64,000 nucleotides of DNA from Eubacterium ruminantium. GTDB taxonomy: Bacteria > Bacillota > Clostridia > Lachnospirales > Lachnospiraceae. The stretch spans positions 1 to 64,000 of the forward strand of contig FNUU01000001.1 of NCBI GenBank assembly GCA_900108205.1. The letters are read 5' to 3'. Below, piece by piece: positions 35,686-44,870 of the stretch. The notes under the pieces were generated by a model, which had not been told where the DNA came from, made no database searches, and saw only the letters and a list, made by a program, of their open reading frames with translations. The number at the start of each line of letters is the position of its first letter. Within the stretch, counting starts at the first letter, position 1. A program made the translations under genes and the position numbers.

Positions 35686-37460
35686 TATGCAGTAACTGTG
35701 GAATGATTTTAATAAAGGGTACCAAGGTTTGCGGTAACTGTGGACAGCCTGTCGCTGTTCCGGAGCAGAAGGCGAATGATGCTGGTGATGTTTCTGGTGA
35801 TATCAATAAGACTGATAAATCAGATGTAAAGGTTGATATCAATGACGGTGAACAAGCGGATGCTTCCGGTGATATCAGCGGTAAAAATCAATCGGATGTA
35901 ACAGTAGATATAGATGGCTCAGAAAAATCAGATGCAACTATTGATAACAATCGAAAATCAAATGCAACGCTTGATGTTGATGATGAAAAAGCAGATGTTA
36001 CAATTGATATCGATAGTACGTCAAAAAATGTATCGTATGAAGATACATTTGAAGGCCGTAAAAACAGAAAACAAGAGAAGAGAAGTGAATTCAAAAAATG
36101 GTTTTTCGGCAGCGTTTCCGATGAGTCAGAGAATATACAGGAAAACAAATCTGACAATAAAGCTGAGAATGAAAACGCAGCCGGTAAAAATTCTGATAAT
36201 ATATCAGGTGTTAAAACTGATAAACATATAAATGATATAAAAGATAAACAAAAAGATGATATTAAAGATGATGTGAATAAGAATTCGGAATCTGATTCCT
36301 CATTTCCTGACTATTCTGAATTTATCAATATTGATGAGAAAAAAAAGGAGAAAGATGTATCAGTAAATGATTCTGAATCAGGATTCGAAAATGAATCTGA
36401 AAAAGGATCTGAAAATGGATTGTCAGATGATAAAAAGGGAAAGTCCGTCAAAAAAGACCGAAAAGAAGTAGCGTATTATGATGCTGACGAATATCTCAGC
36501 ATGACAGAAAAGAATGATGGACTTATAGATGCTGAATTTGAAGAGATAGATGCTTCTGATTCCAGGCTTCCGAGTACTGAGATAAGTAATGGAAAAGGAT
36601 TTTCAAAGAAAGGTATTATTGCGGTCATCGCAGGAAGCGTTATCTTTGCAGTCGCTCTGATCCTTCTCCTGGTATTTGTTGCAAAGGGAAAGGATAAAAA
36701 AGATAATGATAAAAGCTATGGCGAGACGGCCATAAATACATTTTTTGAGGGCATATCGGAAAGGGATAGTGCAAAATGCTTTGATATTGTCAGAGGAAAT
36801 AACAGTAATCAGATCTATGATGAAATCGATATGAGACTTAAAGCCTTTGCGGCTATTGATGATTTTAAAGTACAGAATATGGAAATCATCAGTAATAAGA
36901 GCCTGGCAGGTGATTATCTCAGATCTATGGAGATAGATTCTGCTCTTGATCTGGATAAGGCATATCTCTGTGAGGTTTCTTTCCGGTATATAGCTGATGG
37001 AACCGTTATGCCGGGAAAGGCAACTATAAGAACAGCACGAACTTCAAAAGATAAGAAATGGTGGATCATTTATATTAATATTGAGGATGTTGTTACTTCA
37101 ACAGTGGATTTTTTCAATGCTTATAACGATAATTCCATCGAGGATATAATAAATGGTTATGCATCGGGAGTAAAATCCGAGGCTGATATTACGGAAATAA
37201 AAGAATTCTTCGGAAGGGTGTCTATCAAAAACAGAGGTCTTAAGCTTCGTAAGCTTAATGCATATAATGTAAGCGACAACAGGATGAAGGAGATAGCTGA
37301 AGGCTTTTACAATAAGGAGCTTAAGTTCAGCAGTACCATAGGCTTTATTATTGATGTAAAATATAAAAATGGAAATGATTATCAATATGAATCCTACGAT
37401 ATAGTTATGGCTCTGGACGGTAAAAGCTGGAAGGTTATATATTTTGCGGCGGAAGAGTAA
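35682..37460 (+). CDS. Zinc-ribbon/acidic-linker/membrane protein
   Basis: A 592-aa protein, the largest of the four with this plan. Zinc ribbon CSNCG...CGNCG (residues 3-22). A linker of about 280 residues is rich in Asp, Lys, Ser and Asn, with repeats of type KSDVTVDIDGSEKSDATID. Membrane helix IIAVIAGSVIFAVALILLLVFV (near residues 308-330). The outer part has two similar regions (AINTFFEGISERDSAKCF and STVDFFNAYNDNSIEDII), probably tandem NTF2-like domains. It starts in the ATGA overlap with the PD-(D/E)XK-like gene. Function unknown. Confidence 0.72.
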   Translation: MICSNCGMILIKGTKVCGNCGQPVAVPEQKANDAGDVSGDINKTDKSDVKVDINDGEQADASGDISGKNQSDVTVDIDGSEKSDATIDNNRKSNATLDVDDEKADVTIDIDSTSKNVSYEDTFEGRKNRKQEKRSEFKKWFFGSVSDESENIQENKSDNKAENENAAGKNSDNISGVKTDKHINDIKDKQKDDIKDDVNKNSESDSSFPDYSEFINIDEKKKEKDVSVNDSESGFENESEKGSENGLSDDKKGKSVKKDRKEVAYYDADEYLSMTEKNDGLIDAEFEEIDASDSRLPSTEISNGKGFSKKGIIAVIAGSVIFAVALILLLVFVAKGKDKKDNDKSYGETAINTFFEGISERDSAKCFDIVRGNNSNQIYDEIDMRLKAFAAIDDFKVQNMEIISNKSLAGDYLRSMEIDSALDLDKAYLCEVSFRYIADGTVMPGKATIRTARTSKDKKWWIIYINIEDVVTSTVDFFNAYNDNSIEDIINGYASGVKSEADITEIKEFFGRVSIKNRGLKLRKLNAYNVSDNRMKEIAEGFYNKELKFSSTIGFIIDVKYKNGNDYQYESYDIVMALDGKSWKVIYFAAEE

Positions 37461-37545
37461 ATATGAACTGATCATATATATACTGTGGATTATTTGATAT
37501 TAAAAAATAAGAGGTCTGTTGAACGAATATTGATATACCACAAAT

Positions 37546-37590
37546 AAGAGGTCTGTCAAGAAAAAATACTTGACAGACCTCTTTCTTTAT
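37546..37590 (+). terminator. Strong terminator before ylxM-ffh
   Basis: A perfect 15-bp stem (37546-37560 with 37569-37583), loop AAAAAATA, then TCTTTATT. A partial AAGAGGTCTGTT half-copy lies at 37508-37520. Confidence 0.9.
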
Positions 37591-37640
37591 TGTAAACTAC
37601 AAAAAGTCGTGAAATGTAACTGTAGAGTTTGGTGGTATTT

Positions 37641-37997
37641 ATGGAGAAGATTGTCAGGCAGTCATTGCTTTTTGATTTTTATGGTGAGCTTTTAACAGAA
37701 CATCAGAAAAATGTTTATAGTGATGTCATTTCGGAGGATATGTCATACTCTGAGATTGCCGAGGTCTACAGTATTTCCAGACAGGGTGTATTTGATATGG
37801 TGAAGAGATGCGACCGTATTCTGGAGGATTATGAGAATAAACTGCATTTGCTTGATAAATTCCTTAAGGTCAGAGAAGGGATGGACAGTATCCGCGTTAT
37901 CACAGAGGATATAAAAAGCAAGAATAAAGACGAAAGACTCGGAAAGCTCCTTGATCAGCTTGAGGATATAGCAGAGGGAGTGTTTGCTGAGTTCTGA
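37641..37997 (+). CDS. ylxM: SRP-associated HTH protein YlxM
   Basis: About 118 aa. Start is set at 37641 (MEKIVRQSLL); a TTG at 37629 would add four residues. The sigma-70-region-4-like helix-turn-helix (SYSEIAEVYSISRQGVFDMVKR) and the position directly before ffh identify YlxM, which in streptococci modulates the SRP GTPase. Length matches the family. The HTH shape is retained although known YlxM proteins act on the SRP rather than on promoters. Confidence 0.92.
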   Translation: MEKIVRQSLLFDFYGELLTEHQKNVYSDVISEDMSYSEIAEVYSISRQGVFDMVKRCDRILEDYENKLHLLDKFLKVREGMDSIRVITEDIKSKNKDERLGKLLDQLEDIAEGVFAEF

Positions 37998-38137
37998 TAT
38001 ACCGTTGGTACTGAAAGTTGTTTCCAGACAACTGTACAGCAATAAGTATATAATGTTGTTTTTTTAACAACTGTTTCGAGATAAGTATTTAGTATGAGCT
38101 GATATAAATTGTGATTTGGCATACAGGAGGATGGATA

Positions 38138-39475
38138 ATGGCATTTGACAGCCTTAGTGAAAAACTTCAAAATGTCTTCAAAAAGCTGAAAAGCAAAGGA
38201 AAACTTACAGAAGATGATGTTAAAGAGGCTATGAAGGAGGTTAAAAGAGCTCTCCTTGAAGCCGATGTTAACTTTAAAGTCGTAAAGAATTTTATAAAGA
38301 CTGTTACCGATAAAGCTGTTGGTGAAGAGGTTATGAAGGGCCTTAATCCCGGACAGATGGTTATCAAAATCGTTCGTGATGAGATGACCTCTCTTATGGG
38401 AAGCGAAGTTAGTGAGCTTAAGCTTCTTCCTACAAACCAGGTTACCATCATTATGATGTGTGGTCTTCAGGGTGCAGGTAAAACAACTACCGTTGCCAAG
38501 CTTGCCGGACAGTTCAAGAATAAGGGACGTAAATGTCTCCTTGTTGCCTGCGACGTTTACAGGCCTGCTGCTATTAAACAGCTGGAAATAAACGGTGAAA
38601 AGGTCGGTGTTCCTGTATTTTCCATGGGAACTGGGCATAAGCCTGCAGATATAGTTAAGGCGGCTCTTTCACATGCTGAGAAAAACGATATAAATCTTAT
38701 GTTTATAGATACAGCCGGACGTCTTCATATCGATGAAGATATGATGAAGGAGCTTCAGGATATCAAAGCTACTGTGCCGGTTAATTATACAATACTTACA
38801 GTAGACTCCATGACCGGTCAGGACAGTGTAAATGTTGCTACAACATTTAATGATGAGATCGGTATAGACGGTGTCATTCTTACAAAGCTCGACGGTGATA
38901 CAAGAGGTGGTGCGGCACTTTCAATCAAGGCTGTTACAGGAAAACCTATTCTGTATGCCGGAATGGGCGAGAAGCTTACTGATCTTGAGATGTTCTATCC
39001 TGATCGTATGGCAAGCCGTATCCTCGGAATGGGCGATGTTGAAAGTCTTATCGAGAAGGCACAGGAAGCTATCGATGAGGAACAGGCCAGAAAGGTCGAA
39101 GAGAAGATCAGGAAGGCAACATTTGATTTCAATGATTTTCTTGAACAGATGGAACAGATGAATAAGCTCGGAGGTATTTCATCAATACTTAACATGATCC
39201 CGGGAATGGGCAGCAAGATGAAAAATGTTGAGATAGATGAAGGAGCTATGGATAAGCCTAAGGCGATCATTTATTCCATGACTGAAGAAGAAAGATGTAA
39301 TCCTGATATAATAAATGTCAGCAGAAAGAACCGTATCGCAAAGGGCGCGGGAGTTGATATTGCTGAGGTTAACCGTTTCATCAAACAGTTTGAGGAATCA
39401 AGAAAAATGATGAAGCAGATGTCGGGACTTATGGGCAAGAAAAAGAAAAAAGGCTTTATGCCATTTGGATTTTAG
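38138..39475 (+). CDS. ffh: Signal recognition particle GTPase Ffh
   Basis: A 445-aa SRP54 protein. Start is set at 38138 (MAFDSLSEKLQNVF), after CAGGAGG. N domain (1-90), GTPase domain with GLQGAGKTT (G1), DTAGR (G3) and TKLDGD (G4), and a Met-rich M domain (about 300-445: LEQMEQMNKL, MIPGMGSKM) that binds signal peptides and SRP RNA. It delivers nascent membrane proteins to FtsY. It is transcribed with ylxM and rpsP in the usual Firmicutes order. Confidence 0.97.
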   Translation: MAFDSLSEKLQNVFKKLKSKGKLTEDDVKEAMKEVKRALLEADVNFKVVKNFIKTVTDKAVGEEVMKGLNPGQMVIKIVRDEMTSLMGSEVSELKLLPTNQVTIIMMCGLQGAGKTTTVAKLAGQFKNKGRKCLLVACDVYRPAAIKQLEINGEKVGVPVFSMGTGHKPADIVKAALSHAEKNDINLMFIDTAGRLHIDEDMMKELQDIKATVPVNYTILTVDSMTGQDSVNVATTFNDEIGIDGVILTKLDGDTRGGAALSIKAVTGKPILYAGMGEKLTDLEMFYPDRMASRILGMGDVESLIEKAQEAIDEEQARKVEEKIRKATFDFNDFLEQMEQMNKLGGISSILNMIPGMGSKMKNVEIDEGAMDKPKAIIYSMTEEERCNPDIINVSRKNRIAKGAGVDIAEVNRFIKQFEESRKMMKQMSGLMGKKKKKGFMPFGF

Positions 39476-39483
39476 TTAATTAT

Positions 39484-39503
39484 AAACTTACTATAGTAAG
39501 TTT
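39484..39503. other. Perfect 20-bp palindrome between ffh and rpsP
   Basis: AAACTTACTATAGTAAGTTT is its own reverse complement. It is too short of a T-run for a good terminator (ATTATTTTT begins 10 bases later), so it may be an attenuator or an operator. Confidence 0.45.
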
Positions 39504-39542
39504 CAAAAATATTATTTTTATTTATTTAGGAGGTCATTTAAA

Positions 39543-39788
39543 ATGGCAGTAAAAATCAGACTTAGAAGAATCGGATACAAGAAGCATCCATACTACAGAG
39601 TAGTTGTTGCAGATTCAAGAGCACCTAGAGATGGTGGCTGCATCGCTGAGATCGGTACATATGATCCAAATAAGCAGCCAAGTGAGATCAACATTAATTC
39701 AGATGAAGCTAAGAAGTGGCTGAACAACGGTGCACAGCCTACTGAAACAGTAGCAAAGCTTTTCAAGGTGGCTGGTATTGAGAAATAA
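39543..39788 (+). CDS. rpsP: 30S ribosomal protein S16
   Basis: An 81-aa S16 protein with the family N-terminus [11 protein letters not shown], then [19 protein letters not shown] and [10 protein letters not shown]. It binds 16S rRNA in the 30S body. TTAGGAGG precedes the ATG. Standard position after ffh. Confidence 0.97.
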   Translation: MAVKIRLRRIGYKKHPYYRVVVADSRAPRDGGCIAEIGTYDPNKQPSEININSDEAKKWLNNGAQPTETVAKLFKVAGIEK

Positions 39789-39806
39789 TTCCGGAGGAAT
39801 TTGTTA

Positions 39807-40034
39807 ATGAAAGAATTAGTTGAAATCATTGCAAAATCTCTTGTGGATTCACCGGAAATGGTTGTAGTTACTGAGACTACTGATGCTGATACCATAACCA
39901 TCGAACTGAAGGTCGCACCTGAAGATATGGGCAAGGTTATAGGTAAGCAGGGACGCATAGCAAAGTCTATTAGGACAGTTGTTAAAGCGGCTGCTTCCAA
40001 GGGTGACAAGAAGGTTATTGTAGACATTAAATAG
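39807..40034 (+). CDS. khpA: KH-domain RNA-binding protein KhpA
   Basis: A 75-aa protein; start at 39807 (MKELVEIIAK) after CCGGAGGAA. A single KH domain with VIGKQGRIAKSIR (GxxG loop). KhpA pairs with KhpB/Jag and takes part in sRNA/mRNA binding and cell-wall control in Firmicutes. Sits between rpsP and rimM as usual. Confidence 0.95.
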   Translation: MKELVEIIAKSLVDSPEMVVVTETTDADTITIELKVAPEDMGKVIGKQGRIAKSIRTVVKAAASKGDKKVIVDIK

Positions 40035-40052
40035 TGATATTTCCTTATTTAG

Positions 40053-40085
40053 ATTGTCCGGGTATATTATATCCGGACAATTTTT
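40053..40085 (+). terminator. Terminator after khpA
   Basis: TTGTCCGG (40054-40061) pairs with CCGGACAA (40073-40080), followed by five T. It splits the classical cluster into two transcription units. Confidence 0.75.
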
Positions 40086-40217
40086 ATAGAGATGAAATAT
40101 ATATTAAATGTCTGTATATTAAATCACAATATACCATTTTTATATTAATGTGAGATGGAATGTGATTGTTTAATGATTGTTTATTTGAGTTACTTTTTTC
40201 TGTTTTCAATACAACAG

Positions 40218-40358
40218 AGGCGGATATATGTTTCAATGAGAGGGCTTCCACAGCGCCGGTACTTAATGAGCAGACACGCCAGTGGATGAGAATTTAGTAC
40301 CGCTGCGCGAGGACAAAGCGCGAGCGGCCCTCGAATGGAACAAATATCTGCCGATATT
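40218..40358. other. Candidate structured RNA / palindromic repeat upstream of rimM
   Basis: In an AT-rich gap of 375 bases, 40218-40358 is GC-rich and folds on paper into nested stems: CGGATATATGTTTCA with TGGAACAAATATCTG; GAGGGC (40240s) with GCCCTC (40335-40345); CGGTACTTAA with TTTAGTACCG; and a GCGCG...CGCGC hairpin near 40312-40332. No coding frame fits. It could be a riboregulator of rimM-trmD or an intergenic repeat. Confidence 0.45.
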
Positions 40359-40409
40359 TATAAAACATCATAGAAATATAAGGGTTTCAGATTATCAGGA
40401 GAAAGCTAT

Positions 40410-40955
40410 ATGGATTTAACAGAAAGATTCAGGATTGGTGTTATTACAAAGACTCACGGAATAAAGGGTGAGGTTACAGTTTTTCCTACAACAGACGACA
40501 GTGAAAGATTTAATTATCTTGAGAATTGTTATATAAAGACTAAAAATGAATATAAGCCTGTTACGGTTACTGACAATAAATTCTTTAAGAATACGGTCAT
40601 TTTAAAGTTTGAAGGTATTGACAGTATAGAAGAGGCTGAAAAATATATTAAATGCGAACTCTATGTTGATCGTGAGGATGCGGTAAGCCTTGAAGAGGGA
40701 GAGGTTTATCTGGCAGATATGATCGGTATGGAGGTTGTTCTGGAAGATGGAAGCAGTCTCGGAACATTAAAGGATTATATGGAAACACCGGCTCAGCTGA
40801 TCTTTGTGGTTGAACTGAGTGAAGAAGTAAAAAAAACTCACGGTGATAAAATATCTGAGATAATGATTCCGGACGTGCCGGAATTTATCAAAGAGGTTGA
40901 TGTGGAAACCGGCAGAATGACTGTAAAGCTGCTGAAGGGCATGCTCCCGGAATGA
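40410..40955 (+). CDS. rimM: Ribosome maturation factor RimM
   Basis: A 181-aa protein with the RimM N-terminal domain (IGVITKTHGIKGEVTVFPTTDD) and a PRC-barrel-like C-terminal domain (YLADMIGMEV, IPDVPEFIKEVD). It binds S19 and helps mature the 30S head. AGGAGAAAG precedes the ATG. Followed by trmD at 183 bases, with repeats between. Confidence 0.95.
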   Translation: MDLTERFRIGVITKTHGIKGEVTVFPTTDDSERFNYLENCYIKTKNEYKPVTVTDNKFFKNTVILKFEGIDSIEEAEKYIKCELYVDREDAVSLEEGEVYLADMIGMEVVLEDGSSLGTLKDYMETPAQLIFVVELSEEVKKTHGDKISEIMIPDVPEFIKEVDVETGRMTVKLLKGMLPE

Positions 40956-41138
40956 TCCAAGCTCCCGGAATAATCCAAGATCCGATGATTATTAGTTGAA
41001 TATTAATACATGGATATTAATTTGTGGTTAGTAATTCGTGGATATTAATTCTGGGTTATTGATTCATATGAATTGATTTGGATTATTTATAATGATGATA
41101 ATTAATTGATGAATATAAATAGATGAGGAAGAAATAAT
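40956..41138 (+). repeat. Degenerate short repeats between rimM and trmD
   Basis: GATCCAAGCTCCCGGAATAATCCAAG-like doublets are followed by repeated GGATATTAATT/GTGGTTAGTAATT motifs. Probably slippage-derived spacer. Confidence 0.5.
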
Positions 41139-41882
41139 ATGCGATTTCATGTTTTAACACTATTTCCGGAAATGATGCAGATGATATTTTCATCAAGTGT
41201 TACCGGTAAAGCTATGGGAAAAGGCATTGTTTCGCTTGAAACGATAAATATAAGAGATTTTGCAGATAATAAATATAAGCATATCGATGATTATATTTAC
41301 GGCGGTGGCTCCGGGATGCTCATGCAGGCGCGTCCTGTTTATGAGTCGTATCTTGCAGCGCTTGAGAGCTGTAAAGACAGCAGTGAAAAGAGAAAGCAAC
41401 CACGTGTACTTTATACAACTCCTCAGGGAAGAACCTTTGATCAGAGGATGGCTGAAGAGTTAAGCAAAGAAGATGATATTATTATCTTATGCGGTCATTA
41501 TGAAGGAATAGATGAGAGAGCAATTGAATTAATAAAGCCTGAAGAAGTATCAATAGGAGATTTTGTTCTTACAGGAGGTGAACTTCCAGCAGCTGTTATC
41601 ATGGACAGTGTTACAAGACTGCTTCCGGGTGCTCTCGGCAAGGACGACAGTGCGGTTTATGAAAGCTTCTATGATAATCTTCTGGAATATCCTCAGTATA
41701 CAAGACCTGAAGAATATATGGGACTTAAGGTTCCGGAGGTACTTCTCTCCGGACATCATAAGAATATAGAAAAATGGCGTCTTGAAGAGGCAGAAAAGAG
41801 AACAAAGGAAAAACGCCCTGATCTGTATGAAATATATGAGCAGGAGAAATTGAAAAATCTTAAAAATCAGAAAAAACGTTAA
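41139..41882 (+). CDS. trmD: tRNA (guanine37-N1)-methyltransferase TrmD
   Basis: A 247-aa SPOUT methyltransferase with FHVLTLFPEMM at the start, YGGGSGMLMQ, the trefoil-knot region LCGHYEGIDER, and VSIGDFVLTGGELPA. It makes m1G37 in tRNAs reading CNN/GNN codons and prevents frameshifting. Length is normal; start after GAGGAAG. Canonical partner of rimM. Confidence 0.97.
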   Translation: MRFHVLTLFPEMMQMIFSSSVTGKAMGKGIVSLETINIRDFADNKYKHIDDYIYGGGSGMLMQARPVYESYLAALESCKDSSEKRKQPRVLYTTPQGRTFDQRMAEELSKEDDIIILCGHYEGIDERAIELIKPEEVSIGDFVLTGGELPAAVIMDSVTRLLPGALGKDDSAVYESFYDNLLEYPQYTRPEEYMGLKVPEVLLSGHHKNIEKWRLEEAEKRTKEKRPDLYEIYEQEKLKNLKNQKKR

Positions 41883-41905
41883 CTTATGACATTTTTGTGA
41901 AGTGG

Positions 41906-41934
41906 TTACATTTGATTTTTATTTGTGCTAGAAT
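41906..41934 (+). promoter_or_regulatory. Promoter of two-component operon
   Basis: TTACAT (41906-41911), 17-bp spacer, TAGAAT (41929-41934), about 85 bases before the response regulator. Confidence 0.5.
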
Positions 41935-42018
41935 TATTTTGGTCAGCTCAGAATAATTAAAGTACACGATACTGTCCTGGGCGATTAATTATCATGTAGT
42001 TGATTTCGGAGGATAAAA

Positions 42019-42702
42019 ATGAGCGATATAAAGATCATGGTTGTTGATGATGAGCTTAGAATGAGAAAACTGGTCAAGGATTATCTGGTAAAAAGCGGGT
42101 ATATGGTTATTGAAGCTGCAGATGGCGAAGAGGCTTACAATACATTTATTAAGACAAAAGATATATCACTTATTGTTATGGATATCATGATGCCGAAGAT
42201 GGATGGCTATGAGACCTGTACAGAGATCAGAAAAATATCAAATGTGCCTATAATACTTCTTACGGCAAAATCCGATGAAAAGGATGAACTGAAGGGCTAT
42301 GAACTTGGAATCGATGAATATATAACAAAACCTTTCAGCCCTAAGATACTGGTTGCACGAATAGAAGCCATAATGAGAAGATCCGGAAATGAAGAAAATT
42401 CATATATCGAGGCCGGAGGTATCTATATTGATAATAATGCTCACAAAGTTTTGATAGATGGTAAGGATATAGAACTCAGTTTCAAGGAATTTGAGCTGCT
42501 TGAATATTTCATGACGAATCAGGGAGTTGCTCTTTCACGTGAAAAGATACTGAATAATGTCTGGAATTATGATTATTTCGGCGATGCAAGAACCATTGAT
42601 ACGCATGTCAAGAAGCTTCGTGCAAAGCTGGGAGACAAGGGAAAGTATATCAAAACGATATGGGCTCTTGGTTATAAATTTGAGATAAATTCCGAGGATT
42701 GA
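42019..42702 (+). CDS. OmpR/PhoB-type response regulator
   Basis: A 227-aa protein. The receiver domain (1-120) holds VVDDE, the phospho-acceptor Asp in LIVMDIMMPKMDG and the KPFSP Lys. The winged-helix DNA-binding domain (about 130-225) ends with RTIDTHVKKLRAKLG and TIWALGYKFE. It regulates genes on signal from the kinase that starts 14 bases downstream. The signal and regulon are unknown; neighbouring genes give no clear hint. Confidence 0.93.
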   Translation: MSDIKIMVVDDELRMRKLVKDYLVKSGYMVIEAADGEEAYNTFIKTKDISLIVMDIMMPKMDGYETCTEIRKISNVPIILLTAKSDEKDELKGYELGIDEYITKPFSPKILVARIEAIMRRSGNEENSYIEAGGIYIDNNAHKVLIDGKDIELSFKEFELLEYFMTNQGVALSREKILNNVWNYDYFGDARTIDTHVKKLRAKLGDKGKYIKTIWALGYKFEINSED

Positions 42703-42715
42703 TGGTGAGAGGAAT

Positions 42716-44275
42716 ATGAAGATAACGATAGGCGGATACAGGCTGAGATACAGGCATTCTTTGAGACTAAAGATTGCATTTATAGTTGTGAGTGTTACTA
42801 TAGTGACTCTCGTCCTGGGTCTTCTGATCAGCCGTTCTATCCTTGATACTTATTTCAGAAAACAGACTAAGGCAGGTCTGGTGGAAACTTATAATTATTG
42901 TAATGATCTTTTTAACGAGGCAGATGAGCTGAATCTTAGTATAGATGAGATCCAGACAAGGCTTAAAAAATTATATAATGACAGTGGTAAATCGCCGGAT
43001 ATGCTTATTTTCATAATTGATAAATTAAGCTATACCATTTTCTATTCTGTTACTCTTGATCAGGATATGGCTAATAATATAAGAAATATAATTCAGACTT
43101 ACGATTTCAATAAGATAAGCCAGTCAAAAGAGAAATACATTTTCAGAAACACTAAAACCGATGAAAACAGTGACAGTAACGAATTCAGAAATGAATTCTA
43201 TGAATTAATAGGTGTTCTGGATGATGGAAATGTCATTATCATCAGAAGACCTGTCGAAACGATAGCAAGACTTTTCAAATATGTTTCAAGACTTTTTTTC
43301 CTTGTATTCGTGGCTCTTATTATGATTGAACTTATCGTTGTTGTGCTTGTTGCCACCATATTTTCCCGACCTATCGTCAGAATGGCACATATTGCAAAAA
43401 GAATGTCTAACCTGGATTTTGATGCCAAGTTTGAAGTGACCTCGGATGATGAGATAGGCCTTCTTGGAGATAGTATGAATGAGCTGTCTGTTAAGCTGGA
43501 GAATACGATATCCGAGCTAAAGACTGCAAACTCAAAGCTCCAGAGCGATATTGAGAATAAAATGCAGATCGATGAAATGCGTAAGGAATTTCTTTCGCAT
43601 GTTTCGCACGAGCTTAAAACTCCGATAGCGCTTATTCAGGGATATGCTGAAGGTCTGAAGGATAATATCATGGATGACCCTGAAAGCAGAGATTTTTACT
43701 GTGATGTTATCATAGACGAGTCTTCCAAGATGAATAATCTTGTCATGAAGCTGCTTAATCTGAATGAATTGGAATTTGGTGAGGACAATATATCTATACA
43801 GAGATTTGATGTTACAGAACTTATAAATGAAGTTGTTAAATCATCAAATATCATGATCGAGCAATCCGGTGCAAAATTAATCTTTGATGAGAAACAGCCT
43901 GTTAATGTATGGGCGGATGAGTTTATGATTGAAGAGGTTATAACCAATTATCTTACAAATGCTATTCATTATGTAAGACCGGGTGGCGATATCAAAATAT
44001 GGTACGAACATTCCGAGGATAATAAAAAGGTCAGGATAAATGTTTATAATGATGGAGAACAGATCGGTGAGGAGGCGTTGAAGAAAGTATTTATCAGGTT
44101 CTACAAGGAGGATTCTGCCAGAACCAGAGAGTACGGTGGCTCCGGAATCGGACTTTCCATTGTTGAAACCATCATGAGAAGACATAATAATAATTATGGC
44201 GTATATAACAGCGAAAATGGTGTTGTTTTCTATTTTGAACTTGATACCGAAGCTATGAGTGACAGAAACAAATAG
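42716..44275 (+). CDS. Sensor histidine kinase
   Basis: A 519-aa membrane kinase. Two membrane helices (about 20-40 and 192-215) enclose an extracellular sensor of about 150 residues; then HAMP (about 216-270), HisKA with SHVSHELKTPIALIQG (phospho-His at 298) and a HATPase domain (N-box NYLTNAIHYV, GGSGIGLSI). It is the cognate kinase of the preceding regulator. The overlong sensor loop has no recognised domain. The architecture is of the VanS/PhoR class. Confidence 0.92.
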   Translation: MKITIGGYRLRYRHSLRLKIAFIVVSVTIVTLVLGLLISRSILDTYFRKQTKAGLVETYNYCNDLFNEADELNLSIDEIQTRLKKLYNDSGKSPDMLIFIIDKLSYTIFYSVTLDQDMANNIRNIIQTYDFNKISQSKEKYIFRNTKTDENSDSNEFRNEFYELIGVLDDGNVIIIRRPVETIARLFKYVSRLFFLVFVALIMIELIVVVLVATIFSRPIVRMAHIAKRMSNLDFDAKFEVTSDDEIGLLGDSMNELSVKLENTISELKTANSKLQSDIENKMQIDEMRKEFLSHVSHELKTPIALIQGYAEGLKDNIMDDPESRDFYCDVIIDESSKMNNLVMKLLNLNELEFGEDNISIQRFDVTELINEVVKSSNIMIEQSGAKLIFDEKQPVNVWADEFMIEEVITNYLTNAIHYVRPGGDIKIWYEHSEDNKKVRINVYNDGEQIGEEALKKVFIRFYKEDSARTREYGGSGIGLSIVETIMRRHNNNYGVYNSENGVVFYFELDTEAMSDRNK

Positions 44276-44398
44276 TGATTTTGTACAATAAAAGAGAATA
44301 TGTATAATGCAAAATGTTAAATGTGCGTATTGACATTTTCATTTCAAAAAAGTAATATACAGCTTGTAGTTATGATTTTTGTTTAACAGGAGGAAGTT

Positions 44399-44617
44399 AT
44401 GAAAACAGATTTTTATGTTGAGTTTTTTGGTAAGCAGGTTTATAAAGAAGATCTTGTAAAGCAGGCTAAGAAAATCTGGACAGATGCTGGAAATAAGGCT
44501 TCTGATCTTAAGTCACTTAACCTTTATCTTAAGCCTGAAGATAATGCAGTTTACTATGTATTTAACGATTCTGAAAGCGGATCATTCGCTATCGATGATA
44601 ATCAGAACGATTTCTAA
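44399..44617 (+). CDS. DUF6465-like small protein
   Basis: A 72-aa protein whose sequence (MKTDFYVEFFGKQV, WTDAGNKASDLKSLNLYLKPEDNAVYYV) fits the DUF6465 family common in Clostridia. Acidic C-terminus. Function unknown. GGAGG precedes the ATG and a terminator follows, so it is monocistronic. Confidence 0.75.
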   Translation: MKTDFYVEFFGKQVYKEDLVKQAKKIWTDAGNKASDLKSLNLYLKPEDNAVYYVFNDSESGSFAIDDNQNDF

Positions 44618-44652
44618 TTAGCGGAATAAAAAGTAAATTGATGTAACATTAT

Positions 44653-44690
44653 AAAAGAACGGTGTATCTTATGATGTGCCGTTCTTTTAG
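44653..44690 (+). terminator. Terminator after small protein gene
   Basis: AAAAGAACGG (44653-44662) pairs with CCGTTCTTTT (44679-44688); inner bases also pair with G-U. Confidence 0.75.
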
Positions 44691-44870
44691 TATGCGCACA
44701 ACATTATATTTCTTGATACTTCGGTATTGCCGCTCAATTCCCGTACATTCTATTTTGATCACAGATTGTTTGTGCATTATGCACAATAAAAATCGTAAAT
44801 AATTCCGATAAAATACAATTTGACTAAAATTATACGTAAATGATATAGTAATAGAGAATTAAGGACAACC

